Shown here: positions 42,053-50,465 of the stretch, piece after piece
How the letters are laid out: each line of letters opens with the position of its first letter
Position numbering within the stretch: position 1 is the first letter of the stretch
Made by a program: the position numbers and the translations under genes
Notes under the pieces: model-generated
Databases searched by the model: none
Seen by the model: the letters and a program-made list of their open reading frames with translations, nothing else
What the model was told of the DNA's origin: nothing
Source: Bacillota bacterium
GTDB lineage: Bacteria; Bacillota; Clostridia; Christensenellales; SZUA-584
Direction of reading: 5' to 3'
Assembly (NCBI GenBank): GCA_023436115.1
Contig: JAEZKQ010000003.1
Span: 41,929 to 105,928, forward strand
DNA length: 64,000 nucleotides

Positions 42053-42080
42053 TTGACATTTACAAATATCAATATATACT
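42053..42080 (+). promoter_or_regulatory. Strong plus-strand promoter with a structured leader
   Basis: TTGACA (42053-42058), 16 nt, TATACT (42075-42080). About 30 nt downstream, GCCATACA and TGTATGGC (42116-42123 and 42150-42157) could form a long-loop hairpin. The only genes downstream are a doubtful small frame at 42194 and hppA at 42773. Confidence 0.6.
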
Positions 42081-42193
42081 GTAACTTGGTTGAGGATTTG
42101 AATTCTTTTTTCAGTGCCATACATCGTGACATTATCAATTAAAATAACGTGTATGGCCGTGATAAATAATCATTTTATTTTAGGGAAAGTATT

Positions 42194-42457
42194 ATGGGAG
42201 AACTGCTTAAGGGATTTTCAAACTTGTTATGGCAAAACGGTTTTGGTCCTGTTATCGGGCTTTTACCCGCTATATTTCTCATCAAAAAGCAGTCCCGACC
42301 CATGTTTTTACTTCCTTTTCTCATATCAGACCACTTTTCGTTGACGGCAATAGCCAATGCCAATCATAACACTTTATTTGGAGCAGCTTACGGCAATGTC
42401 AGGCTGCGGCCTATTTTCGGGTGTTTGGTTTGCAAAGCGCATCTGCCTGTCACATAG
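42194..42457 (+). CDS. Possible small membrane protein upstream of hppA
   Basis: The ATG at 42194 follows AGGGAAAGTATT. The 87-residue frame has one hydrophobic stretch (about 17-31, FGPVIGLLPAIFLI), then a basic, poorly structured tail. It lies behind a strong promoter, so it may be translated, but I do not recognise a family and codon patterns after residue 45 look non-coding. It could instead be part of a leader RNA for hppA. Confidence 0.3.
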   Translation: MGELLKGFSNLLWQNGFGPVIGLLPAIFLIKKQSRPMFLLPFLISDHFSLTAIANANHNTLFGAAYGNVRLRPIFGCLVCKAHLPVT

Positions 42458-42772
42458 AAAGTGTTCCTTGCTCAGCAGACCAAAGCTCGTTCGTTTTGTC
42501 TGCCACGAGCACCTATCTATTTCTTAAAGGTAAGAGAGTCAAATTGAATACTTGTGCCCGATTGAATAACCAAGCTTGTATGCTTGTTATGAATTCTGAC
42601 TGCCTGATTATGGATAAAGGAGGTTTTTATTAATAAATGGTTATAATAATGACAGTCAGTCGCATAAGTCAAAAGTCTTTCATTTCTTGCCTTGTTATAA
42701 AGCTATAATTATTTATTTTAAAATGCGGGAAAATTTAAATTTTAAATTTTTCTAACTAAAAGGAAGGACAAT
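42458..42772. other. Region between the small frame and hppA
   Basis: No gene is supported. A clear AAAGGAGG (42611) is followed after 16 nt by ATG 42636, opening a 23-codon frame (MVIIMTVSRISQKS...) that may be noise or a leader peptide. An AT-rich dyad AAATTTAAATTTTAAATTT near 42732 lies just before the hppA ribosome site. Confidence 0.35.
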
Positions 42773-44860
42773 ATGGATAATTTACTCTTGTTTGAAATTG
42801 TTGGTGTTGTTATCTCATTGCTGGCCTTTGCTGTTGCGTTATACTTCTATCTTTGGATCAAGAAGCTGCCCAAAGGCACAGCAGACATGGAACATATCGG
42901 CATGATGATTAAAAAGGGCTCCCGGGCTTTTTTGAGAAGAGAGTATAAGACTCTTGCTTGGTTTGTCTTGGTGGCTGCAGTCATTATTTTCGTGCTTCTG
43001 CCAACACCTATATGGGCCGAGAATGTGAATATACTCGAAAATATCGCGATGACAGTTGCGTATATCGCCGGTTCCGTTTTCTCGGCATTAGCCGGAAAGA
43101 TTGGTATCGAAGTGGCGACCATCGCAAACGTACGGTCTGCCGTTGCAGCGAAGACCGGCATTGCCAAAGCGTTCTCTACGGCTTTTAGAGGCGGCGCTGT
43201 CATGGGTATGGCGGTTGTGGGTTCCGCGCTTCTGGGCTGCTCACTGCTGCTGCTCATCACGAACGATGACACAGCCGTTTTAGGATTCTCCTTCGGCGCT
43301 TCCACGCTGGCCTTGTTTGCAAAAGCAGGCGGCGGTATCTTCACCAAAACAGCGGATATCTCTGCTGACCTTGTCGGCAAGGTAGAGCTTGGCTTTGAAG
43401 AAGACGATCCGAGAAACCCTGCCGTTATCGCAGACAACGTCGGCGACAACGTGGGTGACGTTGCCGGTATGGGCGCAGACCTGTTCGACTCGAACGTTGC
43501 CGCGTTTGCCGCAGCCACGATCATCGGTATGATACTCAACAGAGTGGACATGGTGCTCTGCTACACAGCTATGGGTCTTTTGGCTTCCATTATCGGCGTT
43601 CTGCTCTCTAAAATGGGCAAGAGCAACGATCCCGGAAAAGCACTCAACAGAGGTACATACATCACGACCGCGCTTTACGCGATACTGACTGCGGGCGCTT
43701 CGATCCTCTTCAAATACGACTTCCGCTTCTGGGGCGCCACATTCGTCGGCCTCCTCGTGGGCGTTGTGATCGGTCTTGCTACGGACTACTTTACAAACGA
43801 TGCGAAAAAGCCTGTGCAGCATGTTGCTAAGTCGAGCCAATCCGGCCCCGCATTCACCATACTGAGCGGCGTGGCCTCCGGCTTCAGAAGCGCATTCCCG
43901 GCTTTGCTCGGTATCGGTATTTCGGCAGCTGCTGCTTACTTCATTTGCTATCCGCTGGGCGGAAACGACCCCGCGCTGTGCACGCAGTATGCGATGTTTG
44001 GAATTTCTATGGCCGCTTTGGGCATGCTGTCCATCGTTGGCATGATTGTGTCCAATGACGCGTTTGGTCCTATTGTGGACAACTCCCGCGGTCTGGCTGA
44101 AATGGGCGGACTCGGCGAAGACGTCATCAAGATCACAGACGAGCTCGACTCAGCGGGCAACACCGTTAAAGCCATCACCAAAGGCTTTGCTATCAGCGCT
44201 GCCGGCCTTACGGTTATCGCTCTTCTGGCTTCGTTCCTCGAAATCGCGAAGGTTTACAACCCGGATATCACAGGCTTTGATATCATGAATCCGATCGTGT
44301 TCTTCGGGCTGCTGGCCGGTGTGGCTATCCCCGCTCTATTCTCTGCCATGCTGATTATGGGTGTTGACAGAAACGCTCAGCGCATGGTTACTGAAATACA
44401 CAGGCAGTTTGATGAAATACCCGGGTTAAAGGAAGGCAAGCCCGGCGCTTATCCCGAGTATGAAAAGTGCATCGATATCGCCACCAAAGGCGCTATCCGC
44501 GAGCTCATACCGGCCGGTTTAATGGCTATCGTCGTCACGCTTGTAATCGGCTTCTTAGGCGGCATTCAGGCGATCGGCGGCTTCCTCACCGGCAATATCG
44601 TGTCCGGTCTGCTGCTGGCTCTGTTCATGTCCAACTCCGGCGGCACATGGGACAATGCCAAGAAGTACATCGAAGCCGGAAACTTCGGTGGCAAGGGAAG
44701 CAACGCGCACAAAGCTGCTGTTATCGGCGACACCGTTGGCGATCCTTTCAAGGATACAGCCGGCCCCTCGATCAACACGCAGATTACTGTTGTCACGCTG
44801 GTTGCCAACCTGACAGCGGTGCTTTTCAGCTCAATATCTATTTTCGGAAACCTCTTCTAA
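42773..44860 (+). CDS. hppA: Membrane-bound proton-pumping pyrophosphatase, K+-independent type
   Basis: The 695-residue protein has about sixteen membrane helices. Its active-site blocks are KTADISADLVGKVE and EEDDPRNPAVIADNVGDNVGDVAGMGADLFDS (about 209-240), plus a C-terminal KAAVIGDTVGDPFKDTAGPSIN. These bind Mg-pyrophosphate and couple its hydrolysis to ion pumping. In the GNTVKAIT segment the two positions that mark K+ dependence (usually A and A/G) are K466 and T469, the residues of K+-independent H+-PPases. So it is probably a proton pump that conserves energy from pyrophosphate. GGAAGGACAAT precedes the ATG. Confidence 0.94.
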   Translation: MDNLLLFEIVGVVISLLAFAVALYFYLWIKKLPKGTADMEHIGMMIKKGSRAFLRREYKTLAWFVLVAAVIIFVLLPTPIWAENVNILENIAMTVAYIAGSVFSALAGKIGIEVATIANVRSAVAAKTGIAKAFSTAFRGGAVMGMAVVGSALLGCSLLLLITNDDTAVLGFSFGASTLALFAKAGGGIFTKTADISADLVGKVELGFEEDDPRNPAVIADNVGDNVGDVAGMGADLFDSNVAAFAAATIIGMILNRVDMVLCYTAMGLLASIIGVLLSKMGKSNDPGKALNRGTYITTALYAILTAGASILFKYDFRFWGATFVGLLVGVVIGLATDYFTNDAKKPVQHVAKSSQSGPAFTILSGVASGFRSAFPALLGIGISAAAAYFICYPLGGNDPALCTQYAMFGISMAALGMLSIVGMIVSNDAFGPIVDNSRGLAEMGGLGEDVIKITDELDSAGNTVKAITKGFAISAAGLTVIALLASFLEIAKVYNPDITGFDIMNPIVFFGLLAGVAIPALFSAMLIMGVDRNAQRMVTEIHRQFDEIPGLKEGKPGAYPEYEKCIDIATKGAIRELIPAGLMAIVVTLVIGFLGGIQAIGGFLTGNIVSGLLLALFMSNSGGTWDNAKKYIEAGNFGGKGSNAHKAAVIGDTVGDPFKDTAGPSINTQITVVTLVANLTAVLFSSISIFGNLF

Positions 44861-44874
44861 GAACTAAGTCAAAA

Positions 44875-44900
44875 GGCGCAGCAAATGCTGCGCCTTTTTT
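44875..44900 (+). terminator. hppA terminator
   Basis: GGCGCAGCA (44875-44883) and TGCTGCGCC (44886-44894) form a perfect 9-bp stem with a 2-nt loop (tighter in practice), followed by T6. Confidence 0.93.
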
Positions 44901-45015
44901 ACTTGGCGAAAAACCTTTAGTTTTCTTCCTGCCGTGTCTTGCCGGTACTGCAACCGCTCATGTCCGGGCAAGCGTCCGAATAAACTTTTATCAGAAAGTA
45001 TTCGGAGGGATGACG

Positions 45016-45837
45016 ATGGGTTACTATGTTGCCGTTGAAGAGGGCGTGAAAGTTTATGTGGAAGATGTAAATCCTTCAGGTGCACATACATTGCTGCTGC
45101 TGCACGGTTGGCCGCTGGATCACAACGCTTTTGAATACCAGTTTGACCAGCTCCCCAAGCTGGGCATCCGATGCATCGGCATGGATACACGCGGTTTCGG
45201 TCAATCCGACCGTCCATGGCACGGCTACGATTACAACCGTCTCGCGGATGATGTGCGTGCCGTGATCGACACGCTGGGCCTCAGAAACATCACACTAGCC
45301 GGGCACTCTATGGGCGGCGCCATCGCCATACGATATATAGGACGCCACGATGCCTATGGCGTAACCAAGCTTGCCTTGTTTGGCGCTGCAGCCCCGAGCT
45401 TTACTTTCCGGACCGATTTCCCTCACGGCATGAAGCAGGATGATGTGACCGAACTGATTGCCCAGACGCGTAGCAACCGCCCAGATCTGCTGCGAAAATT
45501 CAACGACATGTTCTTTCATCAGTATATTTCCACACCGCTTTCGGAATGGTTCTTCTATATGGGCCTTAAAGCCGCAGGCTGGGCCACGGCGGCTTGTCTC
45601 GTCACACTGCGCGACAGCACCCTGTTTGGTGACCTTGCCAAGATTCGCGTGCCCACGCTGATACTCCACGGCGTACACGACCGTGTCTGTCCGTTTGCGA
45701 TCGGTGAAGCGCAACATCATTTCATCGGCAGCTCTGTAATGGTTCCCTATGAACAAAGCGGTCACGGCCTGTTTTACGAACAGCGCGACAAGTTCAATTC
45801 CGATCTCTCCCGCTTCGTGGGCATGAATATGGCATAA
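45016..45837 (+). CDS. Alpha/beta hydrolase
   Basis: The start is the ATG at 45016 (MGYYVAVEEGVKVYVED), 7 nt after GGAGG; an ATG three bases after the site (45010) is too close. The 273-residue protein has LLLHGWPLDH (oxyanion region), MDTRGFGQSD, the nucleophile elbow AGHSMGGAIA, an acid in LILHGVHDRVCP and a C-terminal His in QSGHGLFYE. This is the arylesterase/chloroperoxidase-like group. The natural substrate is unknown. A lone gene between the hppA terminator and a small membrane protein. Confidence 0.9.
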   Translation: MGYYVAVEEGVKVYVEDVNPSGAHTLLLLHGWPLDHNAFEYQFDQLPKLGIRCIGMDTRGFGQSDRPWHGYDYNRLADDVRAVIDTLGLRNITLAGHSMGGAIAIRYIGRHDAYGVTKLALFGAAAPSFTFRTDFPHGMKQDDVTELIAQTRSNRPDLLRKFNDMFFHQYISTPLSEWFFYMGLKAAGWATAACLVTLRDSTLFGDLAKIRVPTLILHGVHDRVCPFAIGEAQHHFIGSSVMVPYEQSGHGLFYEQRDKFNSDLSRFVGMNMA

Positions 45838-45930
45838 GGTTAGCCTGAAAGCCTCTGACGGTCACTCTGAACGTTTTAACGTGAAGAGTCGCGCTATTCG
45901 CAAAGGAACGCATAAAAAGGAAATGAGGCC

Positions 45931-46401
45931 ATGAGAAAAGCATTTCAACCGATTGTCATGCTCATTATTCTAATATTGGGGCTTCATTTGTTATTATGTG
46001 TTGTGCTGTATCCGTCAGCTAAACCCTATCAACCACCGGAACAATCAAGAGAAAAACTATATCAAGATATTTTTATTTCGTTGCTGCTGCCATACATCCA
46101 GAACGAAGTTGACCAATACTATTCGCAATACCTCACAGAGCCCCCTATGGTTGCTCCTTATACAGTTACTGTGCTGAGCACCGCAAGACCAAACGGATAT
46201 CGGACATTCTGTTTTAGACTAAAGCTTCAGGTTAAGTCTTATATAGGGCCGCATATCAGTGTCGGTCTTGATGAGATCACTTTGACTGTAGATGGCTCCG
46301 GAAATGTGAAAGTTGAGAAGTATGAACATATAAAAAGCTATAAGCTGCCCCCAAACTATGAGGATATCATAAAGGAAGGTTATGATAATCCGATTCCTTA
46401 A
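45931..46401 (+). CDS. DUF3888-like membrane-anchored protein
   Basis: The 156-residue protein begins with one membrane helix (about 7-28, IVMLIILILGLHLLLCVVLY) and has an outer domain with the DUF3888 pattern: LYQDIFISLLLPYIQNEVDQYYSQYL, then FCFRLKLQVKSYIGPHISVG, then a DEITLTVDGSGNVKVEKYEHI strand pair. DUF3888 proteins are found in spore-formers and their function is unknown. GAGGCC lies before the ATG. AT-richer than its neighbours. It stands alone. Confidence 0.75.
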   Translation: MRKAFQPIVMLIILILGLHLLLCVVLYPSAKPYQPPEQSREKLYQDIFISLLLPYIQNEVDQYYSQYLTEPPMVAPYTVTVLSTARPNGYRTFCFRLKLQVKSYIGPHISVGLDEITLTVDGSGNVKVEKYEHIKSYKLPPNYEDIIKEGYDNPIP

Positions 46402-46590
46402 TATATTTGGCGATGTCATAGAAAAATGCAGATAATAAGTTGATCGATTTTGGTTCTCTGGATAAAGTACTGTAAACATATACAAAATGTATTTAGTTAA
46501 ATAACGACATAACATATAGAAGCTTCAACATAATATAACACTATATCCAATTATGTGATATAATAAGCTATACTTTTGTTGGAGTGATGA

Positions 46591-46968
46591 ATGAAAGACA
46601 GAACACTGTTGGGTGTCTATTCAGAACTATATAATCAACTACTTGGTATCAATTTGCCTACGACAGAGATATGGCAATACCCGGGATTTGAAAAACATGT
46701 GGCAAAAAAACATAAAAACTGCCTATGCTACATAGACAAAATTAAAGAAATAATTAATAATCCCGATTACATAAGTGTTAATAGTAAGATACCAAATAGT
46801 ATTGAATTTATTAAACGATATTCAGACATAATTCTACTATCTGTTAATCTTGATATGAATAATGGTTATTTGTACGTTTCAAGCTTATATAATATAGAAG
46901 AAGCAAAACTTGATAGAAAACGGCATTCTGGTAAACTATGTCAATTATTTGACAAATGTGAATTATAG
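46591..46968 (+). CDS. PBECR/BECR-fold nuclease-like protein, probable toxin
   Basis: The ATG at 46591 follows GGAGTGATGA. The 125-residue protein reads TTEIWQYPGFEKHVAKKHKN, then YIDKIKEIINNPDYI, then SIEFIKRYSDIILLSVNLDM, then YLYVSSLYNIEEAKLDRKRHSGKL. This order of His motif (H36, H41), NPDYI turn, strand pair and final basic helix is that of phage-type Barnase/EndoU/ColicinE5/RelE-like (PBECR) nucleases. So it may be an RNase toxin or phage-related polyvalent domain. AT-rich, orphan, with no immunity protein next to it. TATAAT stands at 46559-46564. Function inferred from pattern only. Confidence 0.65.
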   Translation: MKDRTLLGVYSELYNQLLGINLPTTEIWQYPGFEKHVAKKHKNCLCYIDKIKEIINNPDYISVNSKIPNSIEFIKRYSDIILLSVNLDMNNGYLYVSSLYNIEEAKLDRKRHSGKLCQLFDKCEL

Positions 46969-46977
46969 ATGTATAAT
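46949..46977 (+). promoter_or_regulatory. Consensus promoter inside the end of the nuclease gene
   Basis: TTGACA (46949-46954), exactly 17 nt, TATAAT (46972-46977). Transcription would begin near 46984 and meet the terminator at 47096-47127, with no gene between. Confidence 0.8.
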
Positions 46978-46983
46978 ATCAAC

Positions 46984-47127
46984 AAGAAAACAGTATAATC
47001 TTTTACGGATTGTTGAGGATCGGAAAAGGTGCCCGACACGCCCTAGTGGTTAAAAGGTATGCAGGATACGCCGCCCTGCCAGCAATCCGCGTTTTAAAGG
47101 GGAATTCAATATTGAGTTCCCCTTTTT
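46984..47127 (+). ncRNA. Candidate small RNA of about 140 nt
   Basis: A perfect consensus promoter precedes it and a rho-independent terminator (AAAGGGGAA 47096-47104, TTCCCCTTT 47117-47125, then TT) ends it. The body can fold: CGGATTG (about 47007) pairs with CAATCCG (about 47083), enclosing smaller stems such as TCGG/CCGA and GCAGG/CCTGC. No start codon with a ribosome site lies inside. It does not match any riboswitch, 6S, tmRNA or SRP RNA that I know. Identity unknown. Confidence 0.55.
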
Positions 47128-47251
47128 ATATATTTTGTTGTGGTGCCATATCAAACATATCATTATCTAGATTCATCATCTGTTGTTCGCCATATTTAGG
47201 GGTGACCTTTGCAGTAATCGGTTAAATCTGCTAATTACCCGAAGCATACCT

Positions 47252-47899
47252 CTATATATACTTACTCGCTTCCTTCACACTCAGCGTGCTCAGCTTATTT
47301 TCCGCGAGAAAATCTCGAACCCACTCCGGATTCGTTTTGGAATATTCCCGAAGCGCCCAGCCGATGGCTTTGTTGAGGAAAAACTCTTTCGTACCGCAGT
47401 TGCTCTGTATCGCGCGGCTCAAAAACGCTGTGTCTGTCTTGTCCTTGTATTTGAGCTGAAACAATATCGACACGCGCTTAAGCCACATGTTATCGCTGTG
47501 AATCCATCCCGCCACCACCGTCTCCTTTGCTTCGGGGTGGCGCGCGCAGATATCTCCGACCACAGTCGACGCGATTAAGTCCACTGTGTCCCACCACGAC
47601 TTGGTCACGATCAGCTTTTCCACGTGAATTAAGTCATCTGCTGTCAACAGTCCCTTCGCAGCGATTAAATAATCCACTGCGAGGTACTGAAATTCCCTTT
47701 CGGGCTGGTCAAACATGAGGAAAATAAAATCCCAGTCTGCCGTCTTGTCTTTCTTCTTTTGTTTTAATATCTCGCGGCTCAATTCCGCGCGCTGCGGCTT
47801 TTGTATGCCCAGAAAGGCGAACTGGTTCTTAAGATACGCCGCCATATCCGCCGCTTTCTCTTTGTCCGCTTTTGCATAATACGCTTCAAATAGCTCCAT
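47252..47899 (-). CDS. AlkD-like DNA alkylation repair protein
   Basis: The 215-residue, all-helical HEAT-like protein has the AlkD pattern: FLGIQKPQRAELSREILK, then EFQYLAVDYLIAAK, then VTKSWWDTVDLIASTVVGD, then MWLKRVSILFQLKYK, then FLNKAIGWALREYSKTNPEWV. AlkD glycosylases remove N3- and N7-alkylpurines without flipping the base. The WWDTVD motif includes the family's catalytic Trp/Asp. The ATG has GGAGGAAGTA upstream. It stands alone, minus strand, after the sRNA terminator. Together with YcaQ it is a second alkylation-repair enzyme in the window. Confidence 0.9.
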   Translation of the reverse strand: MELFEAYYAKADKEKAADMAAYLKNQFAFLGIQKPQRAELSREILKQKKKDKTADWDFIFLMFDQPEREFQYLAVDYLIAAKGLLTADDLIHVEKLIVTKSWWDTVDLIASTVVGDICARHPEAKETVVAGWIHSDNMWLKRVSILFQLKYKDKTDTAFLSRAIQSNCGTKEFFLNKAIGWALREYSKTNPEWVRDFLAENKLSTLSVKEASKYI

Positions 47900-47987
47900 T
47901 ACTTCCTCCGCTTTGTCACATTACCATTATTTTATCATAGAACAGATATTGTGTCCTGTTCAAAGCGTGACGACTGACATATAGAAA

Positions 47988-48013
47988 AACAACCACCTTG
48001 TCGGATGGTTGTT
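47988..48013 (-). terminator. Terminator of the fatty-acid operon
   Basis: On the minus strand AACAACCA (48013-48006) pairs with TGGTTGTT (47995-47988) around a 10-nt loop and is followed by TTT. It lies 18 bp past the fabZ stop and ends the eleven-gene operon. Confidence 0.8.
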
Positions 48014-48030
48014 TATACTTTAATATTTCC

Positions 48031-48462
48031 TTAATCCGGGTCACCGATGGCAAACGTGAGCTCGCAGCTCGCCGCCAGCTTGCCGTTCACATACGCTTTG
48101 CCGCTCCCGAGGCCGATGCTCTCCTTCACAGTTTCCAGCGTGGCTTCCAGCATCAGCATGTCTCCCGGCACCACCTTTTCACGAAAACGCGCGTTTTTGA
48201 TGCGTCCTAGAAATGCCAGCTTGCCTTTCATTTCATCCATGCTCAGCAGCGCGATACCGCCCATCTGCGCAATAGCTTCCACGATCAGCACACCGGGCAT
48301 CACCTTCTTATCCGAAAAGTGTCCCATGAAGAACCACTCGTTTCCGCTCACGGCTTTCGCACCCTTCGCTATCACACCAGGGGTCAGCTCGTCCACCCTG
48401 TCCACCATCAAAAACGGTTCTCTGTGCGGCAATATCTGTTTGATCTGTTCTATATTCAGCAT
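48031..48462 (-). CDS. fabZ: 3-hydroxyacyl-ACP dehydratase FabZ
   Basis: The 143-residue hot-dog-fold enzyme dehydrates 3-hydroxyacyl-ACP to trans-2-enoyl-ACP. The active-site helix has H in FFMGHFSDKKVMPGVLIVEAIAQ and its partner Glu. Start at ATG 48462 after AAAGGAGAGGTAA. It is the last gene of the operon, 11 bp after fabF. Since no fabA or fabM is seen, unsaturated acids must come from elsewhere (or from a bifunctional FabZ). Length matches the family (about 140-150). Confidence 0.95.
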   Translation of the reverse strand: MLNIEQIKQILPHREPFLMVDRVDELTPGVIAKGAKAVSGNEWFFMGHFSDKKVMPGVLIVEAIAQMGGIALLSMDEMKGKLAFLGRIKNARFREKVVPGDMLMLEATLETVKESIGLGSGKAYVNGKLAASCELTFAIGDPD

Positions 48463-48473
48463 TTACCTCTCCT

Positions 48474-49712
48474 TTATGCCCTGTTTCCCTTGAGCACCAC
48501 ACAACTGTTATGCCCGCCGAAACCGAACGAATTGGATATGCCGTAAACCGAATCCAGCGGCTTGGCGCTGCCCTTCACATAATCAAGGTTGCAGCCCTCG
48601 CCTTCGGTTTCTAGGCCGATCGTCGGCGGCGCTATGCCCTCCGACAGCGCCATCACGGTAATCACCGCTTCAAACGCGCCCGCCGCGCCCAGCATGTGCC
48701 CCGTCATAGACTTTGTGGAGCTGACCAGCAGCTGCTTCGCGTGGTCGCCGAAGCACTTCTCGATGGCTGCGCTTTCGCTCACGTCGTTAAGCTGCGTGCT
48801 TGTACCGTGCGCGTTCACATAGCCAACCTGCGCTTTATCAATCCCGGCATCCTCAATCGCAAGCTCCATCGCCCGGCAAGCATATTTGCCTTCCGGCTGC
48901 GGCGCGGTAACGTGGTACGCGTCGCATGTCTGCGCGTAGCCCGCCACTTCACCCAGTATCGTCGCACCGCGTTTTTGTGCATGTGCTTCGCTCTCGATCA
49001 GCATAAACGCCGCACCCTCGCCCATGACAAAGCCCGTTCTGTCCTTGTCAAACGGTATGCTCGCGCGCTTGGGGTCGGTGCTTTCCGACAGCGCTTGCAT
49101 CTGGTGGAACCCCTGAACGGCCAGCGCTGCCATCACGGATTCCGAGCCGCCCACGAGTATCGCGTCCATACGCCCTTCGCGCACCGCGTAATACGCTTGT
49201 CCGATTGCGTCGGTACCCGTAGCGCATGCCGTCACGACAGCCAGACAGATACCATGCAGCCCCAGCCGCATACTGATCTGCCCCGCCGTGGTGTTGATAA
49301 TGCACTTGGGAATGAACAAAGACGACACGCTGCGCGGGCCGTTTTCCTTGAGTTCATCGTATTGCTCGCATATGGTATCAAGGCCGCCCATACCGCTGCC
49401 CAGTATCACACCCACACGCTCGTCGTTAAATTCGCCTTCCTTAAGGCCGCTTTGTTCCCATGCCTGCATGGCCGCCACCACCGCGTATTGCGTGAAGAGA
49501 TCCATGCGTTTCGCTTCCCGTTTGGTTATGTATTGCGATGGATCAAAGTCCTTGACCTGTCCCGCCACATAAATACCTGTCAGCTGCGCGTCAAAGCGTT
49601 CGGGCAGGCTGATACCGCATACACCGTCCACCGCGGCGCGAAACGACGAGGCCGCATCCAAACCGATAGGCGACACCGCGCCCAAACCGGTAATATAGAC
49701 TTTATTTCTCAT
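48474..49712 (-). CDS. fabF: 3-oxoacyl-ACP synthase II FabF
   Basis: The 412-residue condensing enzyme has the Cys-His-His triad: Cys in AVVTACATGTDAIGQ, His in NAHGTSTQLND and His in KSMTGHMLGAAGA, plus the C-terminal GGHNSCVVLK. It condenses malonyl-ACP with growing acyl-ACP chains. GGAGGTCAT precedes the ATG at 49712; fabG ends 18 bp upstream. Length and motifs are standard, with no sign of loss. Confidence 0.96.
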   Translation of the reverse strand: MRNKVYITGLGAVSPIGLDAASSFRAAVDGVCGISLPERFDAQLTGIYVAGQVKDFDPSQYITKREAKRMDLFTQYAVVAAMQAWEQSGLKEGEFNDERVGVILGSGMGGLDTICEQYDELKENGPRSVSSLFIPKCIINTTAGQISMRLGLHGICLAVVTACATGTDAIGQAYYAVREGRMDAILVGGSESVMAALAVQGFHQMQALSESTDPKRASIPFDKDRTGFVMGEGAAFMLIESEAHAQKRGATILGEVAGYAQTCDAYHVTAPQPEGKYACRAMELAIEDAGIDKAQVGYVNAHGTSTQLNDVSESAAIEKCFGDHAKQLLVSSTKSMTGHMLGAAGAFEAVITVMALSEGIAPPTIGLETEGEGCNLDYVKGSAKPLDSVYGISNSFGFGGHNSCVVLKGNRA

Positions 49713-49730
49713 ATGACCTCCAATTAAGCT

Positions 49731-50465
49731 TTAAATCACCATGCCGCCATCCACGACCATCACCTGTCCGGTGATATAAGCGGCGCGGTCACTGCACAAA
49801 AATCCCACCAGGTTGGCGACATCCTCAGGGGCACCAAAACGTTTTAACGCAATAGACGACTTCATTTTGTCCTTCAAGTCGTCGCTTAAACCATGCGTCA
49901 TAGCCGTTTCGATAAAACCGGGCGCTACCGCGTTTACGCAGATGCCGCGTCCCCCCAGTTCTTTTGCGCAGGCTTTTGTGAGGCCGATCATCGCCGCTTT
50001 CGATGCTGCGTAATTGGCCTGCCCCGCGTTGCCCATGATCCCCACAACCGATGTGATATTCACGATGCGCCCCTTGCGTGCTTTTATCATGTAAGCTGAG
50101 GCCTCGCGTGTGCAGTAAAAACAGCTGTCGATATTGGCACGCATCACGCCGCTGTACTGCTCATCGCTCATGCGCATGAGCAAGCCGTCGTCCGTGATGC
50201 CTGCGTTGTTCACCAGCGCAAACAACCCGCCCAGGCTTTCCACGCACTGCGCGATCAGCTGCTTACAGCCTTCGCTGCTGCTTAAGTCCGCCTTTAAAAT
50301 CACGGCGTTCCGGCCCAGTTCTTTTACCGCCTCGGCCACCATCGCGGCCTTGGCTTCATTGCTGTTGTAATGTATCGCGATGTCGAATCCGTCTGCTGCC
50401 AGCTGTGTACAAATACCCTGTCCGATGCCCCCTGAAGCCCCCGTTACCAAAGCAACCTGACTCAT
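49731..50465 (-). CDS. fabG: 3-oxoacyl-ACP reductase FabG
   Basis: The 244-residue SDR enzyme has the cofactor motif TGASGGIGQGI, NNAGIT, and the catalytic Ser-Tyr-Lys set ending in YAASKAAMIGLTKA. It reduces 3-oxoacyl-ACP with NADPH. Its start overlaps the fabD stop (ATGA), with GAGGTGCAAGA upstream. It sits between fabD and fabF as usual in Bacillota. Confidence 0.96.
   Translation of the reverse strand: MSQVALVTGASGGIGQGICTQLAADGFDIAIHYNSNEAKAAMVAEAVKELGRNAVILKADLSSSEGCKQLIAQCVESLGGLFALVNNAGITDDGLLMRMSDEQYSGVMRANIDSCFYCTREASAYMIKARKGRIVNITSVVGIMGNAGQANYAASKAAMIGLTKACAKELGGRGICVNAVAPGFIETAMTHGLSDDLKDKMKSSIALKRFGAPEDVANLVGFLCSDRAAYITGQVMVVDGGMVI

Noticed and set aside
41930..42124. Minus-strand frame of 64 codons
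   Set aside because: It lies across a strong plus-strand promoter, is very AT-rich and has no start signal.
44467..45015. Long N-terminal extension in front of the alpha/beta hydrolase
   Set aside because: It reads through the end of hppA and its terminator in another frame. The GGAGG site and the family start at 45016.
46984..47127. tRNA, 6S RNA, SRP RNA or tmRNA
   Set aside because: No cloverleaf with a T-arm sequence, no GGAAGGAAGCA-type SRP loop and no other diagnostic core is present.
48696..49727. 343-codon plus-strand frame opposite fabF
   Set aside because: It is antisense to a clear FabF gene, very His/Arg-rich and without a ribosome site.
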